Part shown: piece by piece, positions 43,452 to 52,561 of the stretch
Layout: each line of letters starts with the position of its first letter
Position numbering within the stretch: position 1 is the stretch's first letter
Source: Actinobacteria bacterium UBA4719
GTDB taxonomy: Bacteria; Actinomycetota; Actinomycetes; Actinomycetales; Dermatophilaceae
Reading direction: 5' to 3'
NCBI GenBank assembly: GCA_002404345.1
Contig: DHJN01000268.1
Location: 18,331 to 71,486, forward strand
DNA: 53,156 bases
Notes under the pieces: model-generated
What the model was told of the DNA's origin: nothing
Seen by the model: only the letters and a program-made list of their open reading frames with translations
Database searches by the model: none
Made by a program: the position numbers and the translations under genes

Positions 43452-44248
43452 CAGGGCCGTCCCTTGTTCACGGTTTCGGAGCGGTCTGCGCCGTCGGTGA
43501 CGTGGACGGGCTCGGTCCCCGCGTGACCGAGGTAGACCGCCTGGACCTGCGGGTCCGCCTGCACCTGCGCCACGGTGCCCTCGCTGAGAACCTTGCCCGC
43601 GTGCAGGACGGTGACGGAGTTGGCGAAGCTGCGCATGAAGTCCATGTCGTGCTCGACGACGATGACGGTGCGTTCCTGCCCGATCCGGCGCAGCAGCTGG
43701 CCCGTGTCTTCCCGCTCCTGCGCGCTCATGCCCGCGACGGGCTCGTCCAGGAGCAGGACCTGCGCGTTCTGGACCAGGAGCATGCCGATCTCGAGCCACT
43801 GCTTCTGGCCGTGGGCGAGCGATCCCGCACCCTGGTCGGCGTGGTCCGTGAGCGCGATGGTCTCCAGGGCCTCCTGCACGATGTCCGGGACTGAGCGCCT
43901 GCGGCGCAACAGCGTTCGCGCCTTTCGTCCGGACCCGGCAGCCATGTCGAGGTTCTGCAGCACACTGAGCTCCTCGAAGACCTGTGCGGTCTGGAAAGTG
44001 CGGCAGACCCCGAGCCGGGCGATCTCGTGGGACTTGCGCCGAAGCAGGTTATGGGTGCCGTAGTACGCCGAGCCGGTCGCGGGCACGAGGCCGGTGATGG
44101 CGTCGATCAGGGTCGTCTTGCCGGCTCCGTTGGGGCCGATGAGGAAGCGCAGGTCACCCTGCATGACGGTCAGGTCGACCCCGTCGACGGCGACGAAGCC
44201 GTCGAACTCCACGCGCAGTCCCTGGATCTCGAGGTAGTCGATGCTCAT
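43451..44248 (-). CDS. urtD: Urea ABC transporter ATP-binding subunit UrtD
   Basis: The 265-residue ATPase carries GPNGAGKTTLIDAITG, CRTFQTAQVFEELSVLQNL, LAHGQKQWLEIGMLL (divergent signature, usual for UrtD) and LLLDEPVAGMSAQE. The ATG at 44248 overlaps the urtC stop by four bases. Confidence 0.94.
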   Translation of the reverse strand: MSIDYLEIQGLRVEFDGFVAVDGVDLTVMQGDLRFLIGPNGAGKTTLIDAITGLVPATGSAYYGTHNLLRRKSHEIARLGVCRTFQTAQVFEELSVLQNLDMAAGSGRKARTLLRRRRSVPDIVQEALETIALTDHADQGAGSLAHGQKQWLEIGMLLVQNAQVLLLDEPVAGMSAQEREDTGQLLRRIGQERTVIVVEHDMDFMRSFANSVTVLHAGKVLSEGTVAQVQADPQVQAVYLGHAGTEPVHVTDGADRSETVNKGRP

Positions 44249-45369
44249 CCGGTCGACTCCCGGGCGGGCGTGGGGTTGTGGGCGGCCGCCGAGGCGGTCG
44301 ATGCTGGCCTTCGCCGGCGCAGCGTGCCGGTCAGCTGTGCCAGCCCGCCCGGCAGGAAGGCGACGACGACGATGAAGAGGGCGCCCTGGAAGTAGGTCCA
44401 GAACGAGGGAAAGCTTTCCGACAGGGTGTTCTGGGCTGCCGCGACGCCGATCGTCCCGAGGACCGGCCCGAGCAGGGTGTGACGCCCGCCGATGGCCACC
44501 CCGATGAGGAACCCGATCGATGGCAGCACGCCGACGTCCGCGGGGGAGATGATCCCCGCGATGGGCACGAACAACGCTCCGCCGATCCCGGCCAGGACCG
44601 CCGCTACGACGTAGGCGAAGACCTTGACGTTCGCCGGGTCGTACCCGAGGAACCTGACCCGTTCTTCGCCGTCGCGGACCGCGATGAGCAGCTCGTTGTA
44701 GCGGCTGCGGTAGAGGAACCACATCCCGGCGATCATCACCAGCAGAGTTGCAGCGGCGATGTAGTAGAGGGTCGCCTTGTTGACGGGGTCGTTCAGCGCG
44801 TAGCCGAAGAACGAACGGAAACCGTTGAGACCGTTGGTGCCGCCGGTCGTGGTCTGCTGGCCGACAAGGAAGATGGCGAAGGCGGCGGCAAGGGCCTGCG
44901 AGAGGATCGTGAAGTAGGCACCCTTGACCCGCCGCTTGAAGACCGCGAGGCCGAGGATCAGGGCCACCAGGCCCGGCACGAGCGGTATCGCGACGAGGGT
45001 GAGGATCGGGCTGCGGAACGGTTCCCACCATCCCGGGACCTTGCCGTCGCCATACAACAGCATGAAGTCGGGAACCTGTCCCTGGCCCGCGTCCGCCAGC
45101 TTGAGGTGCATGGCCATGAGATAGGCGCCGAGGCCGAAGAAGAGCCCCTGCCCCAGGGTGAGCATGCCGCCACGGCCCCAGGCAAGGCCGATGCCCAGTG
45201 CCACCATCGCATAGCAGCAGAAGCGGGCGAGCAGCGAGAGCCGGAAGCTCGACAGCACCTGTGGTGCGCCGACGAGCAGCGCCAGCGCGAGGACGACGAA
45301 CACGGACGCGGGGATGGCCCCTGCCCACCGGCTTGCCCCGGCGTTGGGGCGCTCCGTGAGGATGTTCAT
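44245..45369 (-). CDS. urtC: Urea ABC transporter permease UrtC
   Basis: The 374-residue LivM-type permease has about ten membrane helices. Urea-type marks are GLAWGRGGMLTLGQGLFFGLGAY, MLLYGDGKVPGWWEPF and VGQQTTTGGTNGLNGF. The start is ATG 45369, overlapping the urtB stop by four bases. It forms the membrane channel with UrtB. Confidence 0.95.
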   Translation of the reverse strand: MNILTERPNAGASRWAGAIPASVFVVLALALLVGAPQVLSSFRLSLLARFCCYAMVALGIGLAWGRGGMLTLGQGLFFGLGAYLMAMHLKLADAGQGQVPDFMLLYGDGKVPGWWEPFRSPILTLVAIPLVPGLVALILGLAVFKRRVKGAYFTILSQALAAAFAIFLVGQQTTTGGTNGLNGFRSFFGYALNDPVNKATLYYIAAATLLVMIAGMWFLYRSRYNELLIAVRDGEERVRFLGYDPANVKVFAYVVAAVLAGIGGALFVPIAGIISPADVGVLPSIGFLIGVAIGGRHTLLGPVLGTIGVAAAQNTLSESFPSFWTYFQGALFIVVVAFLPGGLAQLTGTLRRRRPASTASAAAHNPTPARESTG

Positions 45370-46250
45370 GCCAGGCTCCTGGATCGCACGGCATAGATGC
45401 CGTTGGGCCGCACCTGGAGGAACGCGACGACAGCAATGAAGACGAGAACCTTGGCGATGCTCGCCGTCGTGGAGTACTCGAGCGTCGCCTGCAGCAGGCC
45501 GAGGCCGAACGCCGCGAGGACGGTGCCCTTGATCTGGCCGATGCCGCCGGCGACGACGACGAGGAATGCGTCGACGATGTAGCCGGTGCCCAGGGTGGGG
45601 CTGGTCGACCCGACCAGGGTGAGCGCCACCCCGGCGACGCCCGCGAGGCCGGAGCCGATGAAGAAGGTCGTCCGGTCCGACCGTCTGGTCGAGATGCCCA
45701 GGGTCTCGGCGAGGTCCCTGTTCTGGACCGTCGCCCGAAGGCGACGGCCCAGAACGGTGTACCTCATGCATACTGCCAGCGCGGCGACGCACACAGCGGC
45801 TAGCCCGAGGATGAACAGCCGGCCGACCGGGAGCTCGACGGTGCCGAGCCTGAGGCTGCCGCTCAGCCAGGCCGGCGCCGCGACAGCGACGCTCGGCGCG
45901 CCGAAGACGTCACGCGCCACCTGCTGGAGGATGAGCGACACCCCGAACGTCACGAGCAAAGTGTCCATCGGACGGTGGTACATCCGCCTGATCAGCGTCG
46001 CCTCGAGAAGCACGCCCAAGAGTCCGCCCACCACGAACCCCAGCGGGATCGAGAGCAGCAGCGAGACCCCGGCGTCCGAGATCACCTGTTGGACGACGTA
46101 GGCGGTGAAGGCGCCGGCCATCACGAACTCTCCGTGAGCCATGTTGATGACCCCCATCTGCCCGAAGGTCAGGGACAGTCCCAACGCCGCGAGGAGAAGG
46201 ATCGACCCGAGAGAGAGACCCGCAAAGAGCTGGCCGGCGACACCGCTCAT
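45366..46250 (-). CDS. urtB: Urea ABC transporter permease UrtB
   Basis: The 294-residue LivH-type permease has about eight membrane helices and the family stretches LSLTFGQMGVINMAHGEF, RRLRATVQNRDLAETLGI and AFGLGLLQATLEY. It is the short form, lacking the long N-terminal extension seen in some proteobacterial UrtB proteins. It starts 2 bp after urtA ends. Confidence 0.94.
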   Translation of the reverse strand: MSGVAGQLFAGLSLGSILLLAALGLSLTFGQMGVINMAHGEFVMAGAFTAYVVQQVISDAGVSLLLSIPLGFVVGGLLGVLLEATLIRRMYHRPMDTLLVTFGVSLILQQVARDVFGAPSVAVAAPAWLSGSLRLGTVELPVGRLFILGLAAVCVAALAVCMRYTVLGRRLRATVQNRDLAETLGISTRRSDRTTFFIGSGLAGVAGVALTLVGSTSPTLGTGYIVDAFLVVVAGGIGQIKGTVLAAFGLGLLQATLEYSTTASIAKVLVFIAVVAFLQVRPNGIYAVRSRSLA

Positions 46251-46252
46251 CG

Positions 46253-47503
46253 CTACTTCGCCAGACCCTTGGCCCAGACGTAGCCCTTGAGGTATGGGTC
46301 GGGCTCGATCGGGGCGGGGGACTTCCAGACCGTGTGGATCAGACCGTCGTCGCCGATCCTTCCGATGAGGGCTGTCTTGGCGACGTGGTGGTTGTCGCCG
46401 TTGACCTTCACCGTGCCTTCGGGGGCCTTGAAGGTCACACCGCCGGCAGCTTTCTGGACCGCGGCCACGTTGAAGGAGCCAGCTTTCTCAACCATGGCCT
46501 TCCAGAGGTAGAGCGAGGTGTAGGCCGCCTCCATCGGGTCGGAGGTCACCCGCTTGGCGCCATACTTTGCCTTGAACGCCTTGACGAACTTGACATTCTG
46601 GGGCGAGTCGATCGTCTGGTAGTAGTTCCATGCCGTCAGCTGGCCCTTGAGGTTCTCGATGCCGACACCGCCGACCTCTTCCTCGGCGATCGACACGGAG
46701 ACGACGGGCATCTGCTGCGCGGTCAGACCGACGTTCTTGTACTGCTTGAAGAAGGCGACGTTCGAGTCACCGTTGAGCGTGTTGAACACCGCGTCGGCCT
46801 TGGCTGCGCTGACCTTGTTGACGATTGTCGAGAAGTCGGTGTAACCGAGCGGGGCGTATTCCTCGCCCTTGATCTCGATGCCCTTGGACTTGGCGTAAGC
46901 CTTGATGATCTTGTTTGCCGTCCGCGGGAAGACGTAGTCCGAACCGACGAGGAACAGCGACTTCTTCCCCTGGGAGGCGAGATAGTCGATAGCCGGGACG
47001 ATCTGCTGGTTCGTCGTCGCACCGGTGTAGAAGATGTTCTTGGAGGACTCGAGCCCTTCGTACTGGACGGGATAGAACAGCAGAGCGTTGTTGGCCTCGA
47101 AGACCGGCAGCATGGCCTTGCGCGAGGACGAGGTCCAGCCACCGAAAACCGCTGCGACACAGTCGGACTGGATCAGCTTGGTCGCCTTCTCGGCGAACGT
47201 CTTGGGCTCCGAAGCGCCGTCCTCGGTCACGATCTGGAGCTTCTTGCCCTTGACTCCGCCTGCGGCATTGATCTCCTGGGCGGCCAGGTTCAGCGAGTCG
47301 TTGACGGTCTTCTCGCTGATGGCCATGGTCCCGGACAGCGAGTCGAGGAACCCGATCTTGACGCTGTCGCCGCTGGTGTCCACACACGAGGTGGAGGGTG
47401 TGCCATCGGCGCCGGCCTTGGCGCCGGTCTTGGCGCCACAACCAGCCGTGCCCACGACCAGGGCCAGGGCCATGACCGGGATGACAGTGCGGGGTATTTT
47501 CAT
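46253..47503 (-). CDS. urtA: Urea-binding lipoprotein UrtA
   Basis: The 416-residue type I periplasmic-binding protein has a signal peptide ending in a VGTAGC lipobox (lipidated Cys about 21), then [22 protein letters not shown] and [18 protein letters not shown], both characteristic of UrtA. ATG 47503 is chosen because the signal peptide begins there; a TTG 24 bases upstream is a poor alternative. It captures urea outside the membrane and delivers it to UrtBC. It is first in the urt-ure operon, below the GlnR-like box. Confidence 0.96.
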   Translation of the reverse strand: MKIPRTVIPVMALALVVGTAGCGAKTGAKAGADGTPSTSCVDTSGDSVKIGFLDSLSGTMAISEKTVNDSLNLAAQEINAAGGVKGKKLQIVTEDGASEPKTFAEKATKLIQSDCVAAVFGGWTSSSRKAMLPVFEANNALLFYPVQYEGLESSKNIFYTGATTNQQIVPAIDYLASQGKKSLFLVGSDYVFPRTANKIIKAYAKSKGIEIKGEEYAPLGYTDFSTIVNKVSAAKADAVFNTLNGDSNVAFFKQYKNVGLTAQQMPVVSVSIAEEEVGGVGIENLKGQLTAWNYYQTIDSPQNVKFVKAFKAKYGAKRVTSDPMEAAYTSLYLWKAMVEKAGSFNVAAVQKAAGGVTFKAPEGTVKVNGDNHHVAKTALIGRIGDDGLIHTVWKSPAPIEPDPYLKGYVWAKGLAK

Positions 47504-47598
47504 GGAAACAGCTCCCTCTTGGGACAAGCGGGCCGTCGTGATCGCCCAAGGCGTCTTGGGGTCGACGGTGATGCGACTCCGGACGTTAGCGAGGGGAT

Positions 47599-47636
47599 GT
47601 TTCGGTGGAGCGGCCGTGAGGTTTCTTATGAATGAC
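47599..47636 (-). promoter_or_regulatory. GlnR-like nitrogen-regulation box upstream of urtA
   Basis: Read on the minus strand this is GTCAT-6-GAAAC-6-GCCGC-6-GAAAC, which has the spacing of the actinobacterial GlnR box (gTnAC-n6-GaAAC repeated at 22 bp). Both GAAAC elements are perfect. The first a-site matches in all but its last base and the second is weak. It lies about 96-133 bp before the urtA start, a normal place for a GlnR activator. GlnR activates nitrogen-scavenging genes when ammonium is low. Confidence 0.65.
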
Positions 47637-47713
47637 GCATCAAGTCACCCCGCAACTGGTTCGTCACTCACTCCGTCGTTGGGTGAGCTGTCAGAACTGC
47701 CGGTAGCCATGCG

Positions 47714-47873
47714 TCAGGCACGCTCGAACTTCAGGTGCGTGACCCCTGGCGCTGCCACCGTTGCGACGTGGGCAAGCCGTGGGTTGCCGACGCCGAGGTG
47801 TTCGAAGAGTCGCTGCCCGTCGCCGAGGAAGATCGGCACCAGATTGGCCGCGTCGCGGAGTCCGGTCGAGATC
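47714..47873 (-). pseudogene. C-terminal remnant of a dihydrofolate-reductase-like (RibD_C) protein
   Basis: The minus-strand frame reads LRDAANLVPIFLGDGQRLFEHLG and ends GVTHLKFERA-stop, matching the end of DHFR/RibD C-terminal domain proteins (LVPVLLGxGxRLFDHLG ... GVTHLRY). No start codon and no N-terminal two-thirds are present. The homology stops at an 8-G homopolymer (47874-47881). Confidence 0.7.
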
Positions 47874-48187
47874 GGGGGGGGCTCGATCGTTGGTGGTGCG
47901 CGCTGCGCAGGGGCAGGTCACGGGGACGCAACCACCTCCTCTGGGCTGCCCGAGTCGTCCGGACCAGATACGGTGCTCCGCCTTGCCACCGGGGTCCCCT
48001 AGGCTGGGCGACGAATCGGGGAAACCCGTTGCGACACAATGCAGTCAGCCCTGCAGGCGGCCACCGACCCAGAACCAGTCGGCCGGTCGCGCACGTGCAT
48101 CCAGCGACGCGTGCCACACGCTCAGCGCAGGACGTGCCCAGATAGGGCTACCTCACGTCGCTGCCACGTACATGACAGGGGAAGACC
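47874..48187. other. Intergenic stretch without a recognisable gene
   Basis: Open frames here look random and have no ribosome site or family motif. GGGGAAG just before 48188 may serve the membrane-protein gene. Confidence 0.5.
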
Positions 48188-48712
48188 ATGCTTGACCTGA
48201 ACAACGTTGAGAACCTGGCCCGCAGCCACAGGCGAAAATCCAGGCCCGACAGGCTGTCGGTGCCTTCCACGTTGTTGTGGTGGTCCGGCGTGATATTCCT
48301 CCTGTTCTGGGCGTTGAGCCCGGCCGATGAACCCGTACCTGTTCCCTCGTGGTCGTGGTTCGTTCTGTTGTTCGTCCTCATGTTCACCACTCGCATCGGT
48401 CGTCAATGTCGGCAGGTGTTCCTTCAGCCGGCTCGGGGCGAATCATGGGAAGCCACCGACACTGGGAACGACAATGACGTACCGACACCGGCACCGCCAG
48501 TAACACCGGCGCTGACACCTGTACCCGCACCTGCTGTGTCGGTGACACCGACACCGGCACCGCCTATGGCGCCGGCAGTGACACCGGCACCGGCAATGAC
48601 ACTGACACCGGCGCCGGCGCTGACACCAAGCCGCGGTGAGCACACCCAATGGATCGAGAGCTGGCGTACCGAGCAGGCACGCAAGCTGAAGGGGGACACT
48701 CCGGCCGACTGA
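48188..48712 (+). CDS. Hypothetical membrane protein with a Pro/Thr repeat region
   Basis: The 174-residue protein has two membrane segments (about 28-44 and 54-68) after a basic N-terminus, then a region of about 60 residues made of TPAPP, TPAPA and VTPA repeats, and a short charged C-terminal helix (QWIESWRTEQARKLKGD). No family is recognised. The Pro-rich part may span the cell wall or act as a linker. GGGGAAG is its likely ribosome site. Confidence 0.55.
   Translation: MLDLNNVENLARSHRRKSRPDRLSVPSTLLWWSGVIFLLFWALSPADEPVPVPSWSWFVLLFVLMFTTRIGRQCRQVFLQPARGESWEATDTGNDNDVPTPAPPVTPALTPVPAPAVSVTPTPAPPMAPAVTPAPAMTLTPAPALTPSRGEHTQWIESWRTEQARKLKGDTPAD
48481..48630. repeat. Degenerate tandem repeat ACACCGGCACCGGCR
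   Basis: Units built on GACACCGGC and ACCGGCACCG recur through the Pro/Thr-coding segment, in frame. Copies differ in several bases, so it is an old rather than a recently expanded repeat. Confidence 0.7.
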
Positions 48713-48731
48713 ACACCGGGGTCCCAATCCT

Positions 48732-48997
48732 GGTTTTGTCCAGCTCTACGTCGCGGGTGGCCAGACGGGCAGCATTTACGTGTACAAGATCAAGACGCCG
48801 TGACTCTGCTGAACCTCACGGGCCGCGACTCGCGCGCCCGCGTTGACCGGGTTCTGACCGACCCGTCGCTGCGCGGACCATCAACCATCGCGCGCGCCAA
48901 GAACCGATACCTGGTGGTCAACGCCGACTTCGCCACGAACACCCAGCCGTATACCGTCTCTGCCCTCCTGCGCGGAAACGGCGTCGGTCACCCCTAG
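48732..48997 (+). pseudogene. Remnant of a secreted SMP-30/NHL-like beta-propeller protein
   Basis: One frame reads GFVQLYVAGGQTGSIYVYKI and stops at 48803. A second frame then gives RVLTDPSLRGPSTIARAKN and NADFATNTQPYTVSALLRG before a stop. In full-length propeller proteins of this kind the first segment lies near the N-terminus and the second at the C-terminus, so the middle has been deleted and the frame lost. Neither piece has a plausible start. Confidence 0.65.
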
Positions 48998-49109
48998 GCG
49001 TCGGTCATCTCTATCGGTGCGGGGGCGTGCGGTGGTCCCGCGCACGGCGAGCTGCACGCCAAGCAGGGTCTGGACGGCCCCCGCGTTCTGGGGCCCACCC
49101 TCGATCTCG

Positions 49110-49250
49110 GCGAGCAGCTGGCTTGACCAGCCGGTGCAGCGAGTGACTGGCGGCGACGCCTCACCGAGCATCAGCAAGGTGCTGGAACGGGTGGCGATCG
49201 CCAAGAGCGAGGAAGTCGCTGCCCGGCTTGCCGAGATCACGGGGTACTGA
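49110..49250 (+). pseudogene. C-terminal remnant of a 2-oxoacid dehydrogenase E1 (transketolase-like) subunit
   Basis: The frame reads SSWLDQPVQRVTGGDASPS and ends SEEVAARLAEITGY-stop. WLD-PVxRVTGGxASPSIS resembles the C-terminus of actinobacterial E1-type proteins. The upstream catalytic part is missing. It sits 19 bp before the E2 gene, the normal order E1-E2, which supports the call. Confidence 0.6.
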
Positions 49251-49269
49251 CATCGCCCGGTTGCTGCGC

Positions 49270-50477
49270 ATGCCCGAGGTGGTGGCCAACGCGGTGGAGG
49301 TGGTCCTCTCCTAGTGGCCGGTGCCCGAGAACAGACGTTCACTGTCCAGGATGCCATCGTGACCGTCGTGACCGAGAAGGCCGTCGTCGACGTGCCCGCC
49401 GATGCCGACGGCGTGATCCTCAAGACGCTTGTGCCCGCCGGCGCTGTGGTCCAGGTCGGAGCGCCGATCGCACTGCTGGGAGATCCCGGAGAAGTGGTCG
49501 AGGACCTCGGTGCCCTGCTGGTCGAGCTCGGAGTGGCGCCGGACCCCGTGTTGTCGACGCCCGCCGATGGAATGGGTGTGCGCATCTTCAGCAGCCCGCT
49601 GGCCCGACGCCTGGCCAAGGAGGCCGGCCTGTCCATCTCTGATCTCAAAGGTACCGGTCCAGGCGGCCGGATCGTACGGCGCGACATTCAGCAGGCGACC
49701 CAGACACACGATACGTCGCACCATGGCCCGGCCTTGGCGCGGCCACCGGTCGACTCATCCGTGGCCACTCCGGCGATCGCCGCGGCGTACAACGACAGCC
49801 CGTACACGGACATCCCACACACTCGGATGCGACGTGCCATCGCCGCTCGGCTGACGGAGAGCACGCGAAACGCGCCGCATTTCTTCGTGCGCGGAACCGC
49901 CCGGGTCGACAAGCTGCTCAAGCTGAGAGCCCGCCTCAACGACTCAGGCTCGGTCAAGGTCTCGGTCAATGATGTTGTGGTGAAAGCGGCCGCACGTGCA
50001 CATGTCCTGGTACCGGCGATAAATGTGATCTGGACTCCTGACGCGGTGCGGTCGTTCTCGGGCGTCGACATCTCCGTGGCCGTCGCCACCGACCGAGGCT
50101 TGGTCACCCCGGTCCTGCGAGCCGTTGACCAGATGACGCTGTCGGCGGTCGCAGCGGCTAGCACGGACTTGGTCCGCCGGGCCCGGTCAGGGCGGTTGCT
50201 GCAAGGGGAGCTCGAGGGCGGCACGTTGACCGTCACGAACCTCGGAGTCTTCGGCGCTGAGGACCTCGCGGCGATCATCAACCCGCCCCAGTCCGCGATC
50301 CTCGCGGTCGGCGCGGCGCGGGAGAAGCCTGTCGTCACGAAGAGCAGGCCGAACGTGGGCACGGTGATGAGCTTGACGCTCTCGGTTGACCACCGGCCGA
50401 TCGACGAGGCAGTCGCCGCGCAGTGGATGGCCGTCTTCATCTCTCTACTCGAGGAACCGGTCCGGATCCTCCTGTGA
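49270..50477 (+). pseudogene. 2-oxoacid dehydrogenase E2 (dihydrolipoamide acyltransferase) with broken lipoyl N-terminus
   Basis: MPEVVANAVEVVLS, the expected lipoyl-domain start, runs from 49270 into TAG at 49312. The rest continues in another frame as QTFTVQDAIVTVVTEKAVV (lipoyl Lys in TEKA), an E3/E1-binding domain (FSSPLARRLAKEAGLSISDLKGTGPGGRIVRRD) and a catalytic domain ending in VDHRPIDEAVAAQWMA with the His and Asp of the active site. A GTG at 49314 could restart translation and give 387 residues lacking the first lipoyl strand. It is therefore probably inactive, unless the stop is an assembly error. Confidence 0.7.
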
Positions 50478-50826
50478 GTCGTCCGGCGGTCGTGCGACGC
50501 ACCCATCACGTTGCGCAAGGTGGTTGGGTCCGGGCGAGCACGCAAAGTCGGAGGCACCCCTCAATTGCCCCTCGATCACCGGCCGGTCGCGCGTTGAGCT
50601 CAGGCTGAGCCGGCCTGAACCGCTCCGGGCGAGGGGTACCCCGGACGATGGGCACGGCGGCGGCGTCGATACGCTCGCGCCGACGTGGTTGACGGCATGA
50701 TCGACCAGTATGCCGCCGCCGACCAGGTCCTCGTCGCCCTCGCCTCAGCGCGTGGCTGCTGGTCGGCGTGGATGGTCGAGGGAGGGCCTGCCTCACCGCA
50801 GGGCGGCTGCCGAACGAGAGGACTTC
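50478..50826. other. 349-bp region upstream of the kinase gene
   Basis: No gene is recognised. A TCAGGC-7-GCCTGA inverted repeat lies at 50600-50618. The last bases (GAGAGGAC) are the kinase ribosome site. The kinase promoter is presumably here. Confidence 0.45.
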
Positions 50827-52560
50827 ATGCAACCCGAGCTCATTGCAGGCCGCTACCAGGTGTTGCGCGCCATCGGGCGCGGAGGTATGGGAATCGTGTG
50901 GCTGTGCCGTGACGAGGTGCTGGGCCGCGAGGTCGCGGTCAAGCAGATCGGCGCGCTGCCTGGCGAGTCGGCCACCGAGACCAAGCGCGCCATGCGCGAG
51001 GCTCGCTCGGCCGCCGCGCTCAACCACCCCAACGCCGTCGCCGTCTACGACGTGGTCAACCATGACGAGCGGCCCTGGCTCGTCATGGAGTACGTCGAGG
51101 GTCAAACCCTCGCCGACGAGATCTCACGCGATGGGCAGCTCTCGCCGCAGCGGGTCGCCGACATCGGCGCCCAGCTGGCGGGCGCCCTGGCCCGCGCCCA
51201 CGAACGCCGCATCGTCCACCGCGACATCAAGCCCGGCAACGTGCTCATCGACAAGGTCGGCCGCCCCAAGATCAGCGACTTCGGCATTGCCCGAGGGCAC
51301 GGTGACGACCAGCTCACCCAGACGGGCTTCGTCACCGGCACCCCTGGATACCTTTCGCCCGAGCTGGCCCGCGGCGGCGACCCCGACTCGGCCTCCGACG
51401 TCTGGGCCCTGGGCGCCACCCTCTACGCAGCCGTCGAGGGCCGGTCGCCCTACGAACCCCGGAGCAACCCGATCGCTCTGCTCCGGGCCATCGCCACCGA
51501 GCGGCCGCGGCCGATGGCGCACGCCGGCGCCCTCGGGCCCGCCATCGAGACGATGATGCATGAGGACCCGGCCCGCCGGTGGGACATGTCGACCAGCGCC
51601 AAGCGGCTGGGTGTCATCGCCGCCGGCGGCGCCACCGCGGTCATGCCCCGGGTCCGCCCCGCTGCCACCCGGGTCATCGCCACGCCGTCCGTCGAGTCGA
51701 CTCAGGGCCTCGAGTCGACCCAGGGCCTCGAGTTGACCCAGGGCCTCGAGTCGACTCAGCGTCTTGGCTTGACTCAGCGCCTTGGCTCGACTCAGCGCCT
51801 TGGCTTGACTCAGCGTCTTGGCTTGACTCAGCGCGTCGAAGCCGCTGTGCCGGCGGCTGCGGTGCCGGTGGCCGCTGTGCCGGTGGCCGCGGTGCCGGTG
51901 ACCGCCGCGGTCGGGCGCACCGATCCCGCAAGCCCGCGCGACCTTCACCGCAGCGCTCCCGTGCCGCCGCTGGATGACCCGAAGAGCGGCCGGCGCTGGC
52001 TGCCGCTCTTGCTCGTCCCTGTTCTCGTGGCCGCGCTCGGCGTGGCCTACTTGCTGAGCCAGCTCGGTGATCAGGGCGGCACCGCAGCCCTCGGCACGAC
52101 CATCAGCGCGACCACGCCGGCCAAGATCACGGTGACCGGCGCGTCGAAGATTTCTGAGTCGCCCACGACAACCAGGGCTGCACCTAGCACCACCTCGACG
52201 AGCAGCCCCGCGCACTCGAAGAGCGCCACGGCCGCGCCCGACCCGCACGCTGGCAAGAGGCTCGAGAACTTCGTGAGCTCGTACTACTCCGAGGTCACCA
52301 ATGACAGGGGCCGCACCTGGAACCAGCTGACGCCCAGGATGCAGAACGCCGCGGGCGGCCGCGGCGGCTACGACGGCTTCTGGAAGACAATCGTCAAGGT
52401 CAACGTCAAGCGGACCCGGGTGAGCGCCTCCGGCAAGAGGGCCGTCGTCAACCTTGCCTTCACGCGTAACGACGGCACCACGTCGAGCGAGACCCACCAG
52501 TTCACCTTCGTCACCAACGGCGGTAACTACCTCATCGATAGCGAACAGAACGTCGGCTGA
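50827..52560 (+). CDS. PknB-type Ser/Thr protein kinase with repeat linker, one membrane helix and an extracellular domain
   Basis: ATG 50827 has GAGAGGAC upstream (577 residues). The kinase domain (about 8-270) has GRGGMGIV, VAVKQ, HRDIKPGN (about 131-138), DFGIARG and GTPGYLSPE with the activation loop. A low-complexity linker follows: eight hexapeptides of the form [EG][SL]TQ[GR]L (290-337), then AAVPV repeats. A membrane helix (about 390-412) leads to a Thr/Ser-rich stalk and an extracellular 90-residue domain (FVSSYYSEVTNDRGRTWNQL) that may be NTF2-like. It is a transmembrane signalling kinase without PASTA domains. The ligand is unknown. Confidence 0.9.
   Translation: MQPELIAGRYQVLRAIGRGGMGIVWLCRDEVLGREVAVKQIGALPGESATETKRAMREARSAAALNHPNAVAVYDVVNHDERPWLVMEYVEGQTLADEISRDGQLSPQRVADIGAQLAGALARAHERRIVHRDIKPGNVLIDKVGRPKISDFGIARGHGDDQLTQTGFVTGTPGYLSPELARGGDPDSASDVWALGATLYAAVEGRSPYEPRSNPIALLRAIATERPRPMAHAGALGPAIETMMHEDPARRWDMSTSAKRLGVIAAGGATAVMPRVRPAATRVIATPSVESTQGLESTQGLELTQGLESTQRLGLTQRLGSTQRLGLTQRLGLTQRVEAAVPAAAVPVAAVPVAAVPVTAAVGRTDPASPRDLHRSAPVPPLDDPKSGRRWLPLLLVPVLVAALGVAYLLSQLGDQGGTAALGTTISATTPAKITVTGASKISESPTTTRAAPSTTSTSSPAHSKSATAAPDPHAGKRLENFVSSYYSEVTNDRGRTWNQLTPRMQNAAGGRGGYDGFWKTIVKVNVKRTRVSASGKRAVVNLAFTRNDGTTSSETHQFTFVTNGGNYLIDSEQNVG
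51694..51837. repeat. Eight 18-bp tandem units in the kinase linker
   Basis: The unit GAGTCGACTCAGGGCCTC and its variants (CTTGGCTTGACTCAGCGC) repeat eight times in frame, encoding STQGLE/LTQRLG. The first four copies and last four copies form two sequence types, as if expanded in two rounds. Confidence 0.88.
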
Positions 52561-52561
52561 G

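Noticed and set aside
48481..48630. Repeated ACACCGGC units as a possible regulatory array
   Set aside because: They lie in frame in a Pro/Thr coding segment, which explains them.
48881..49687. 268-codon minus-strand frame across the remnant region
   Set aside because: It covers the E1 and E2 homology on the other strand and has no motif or start site.
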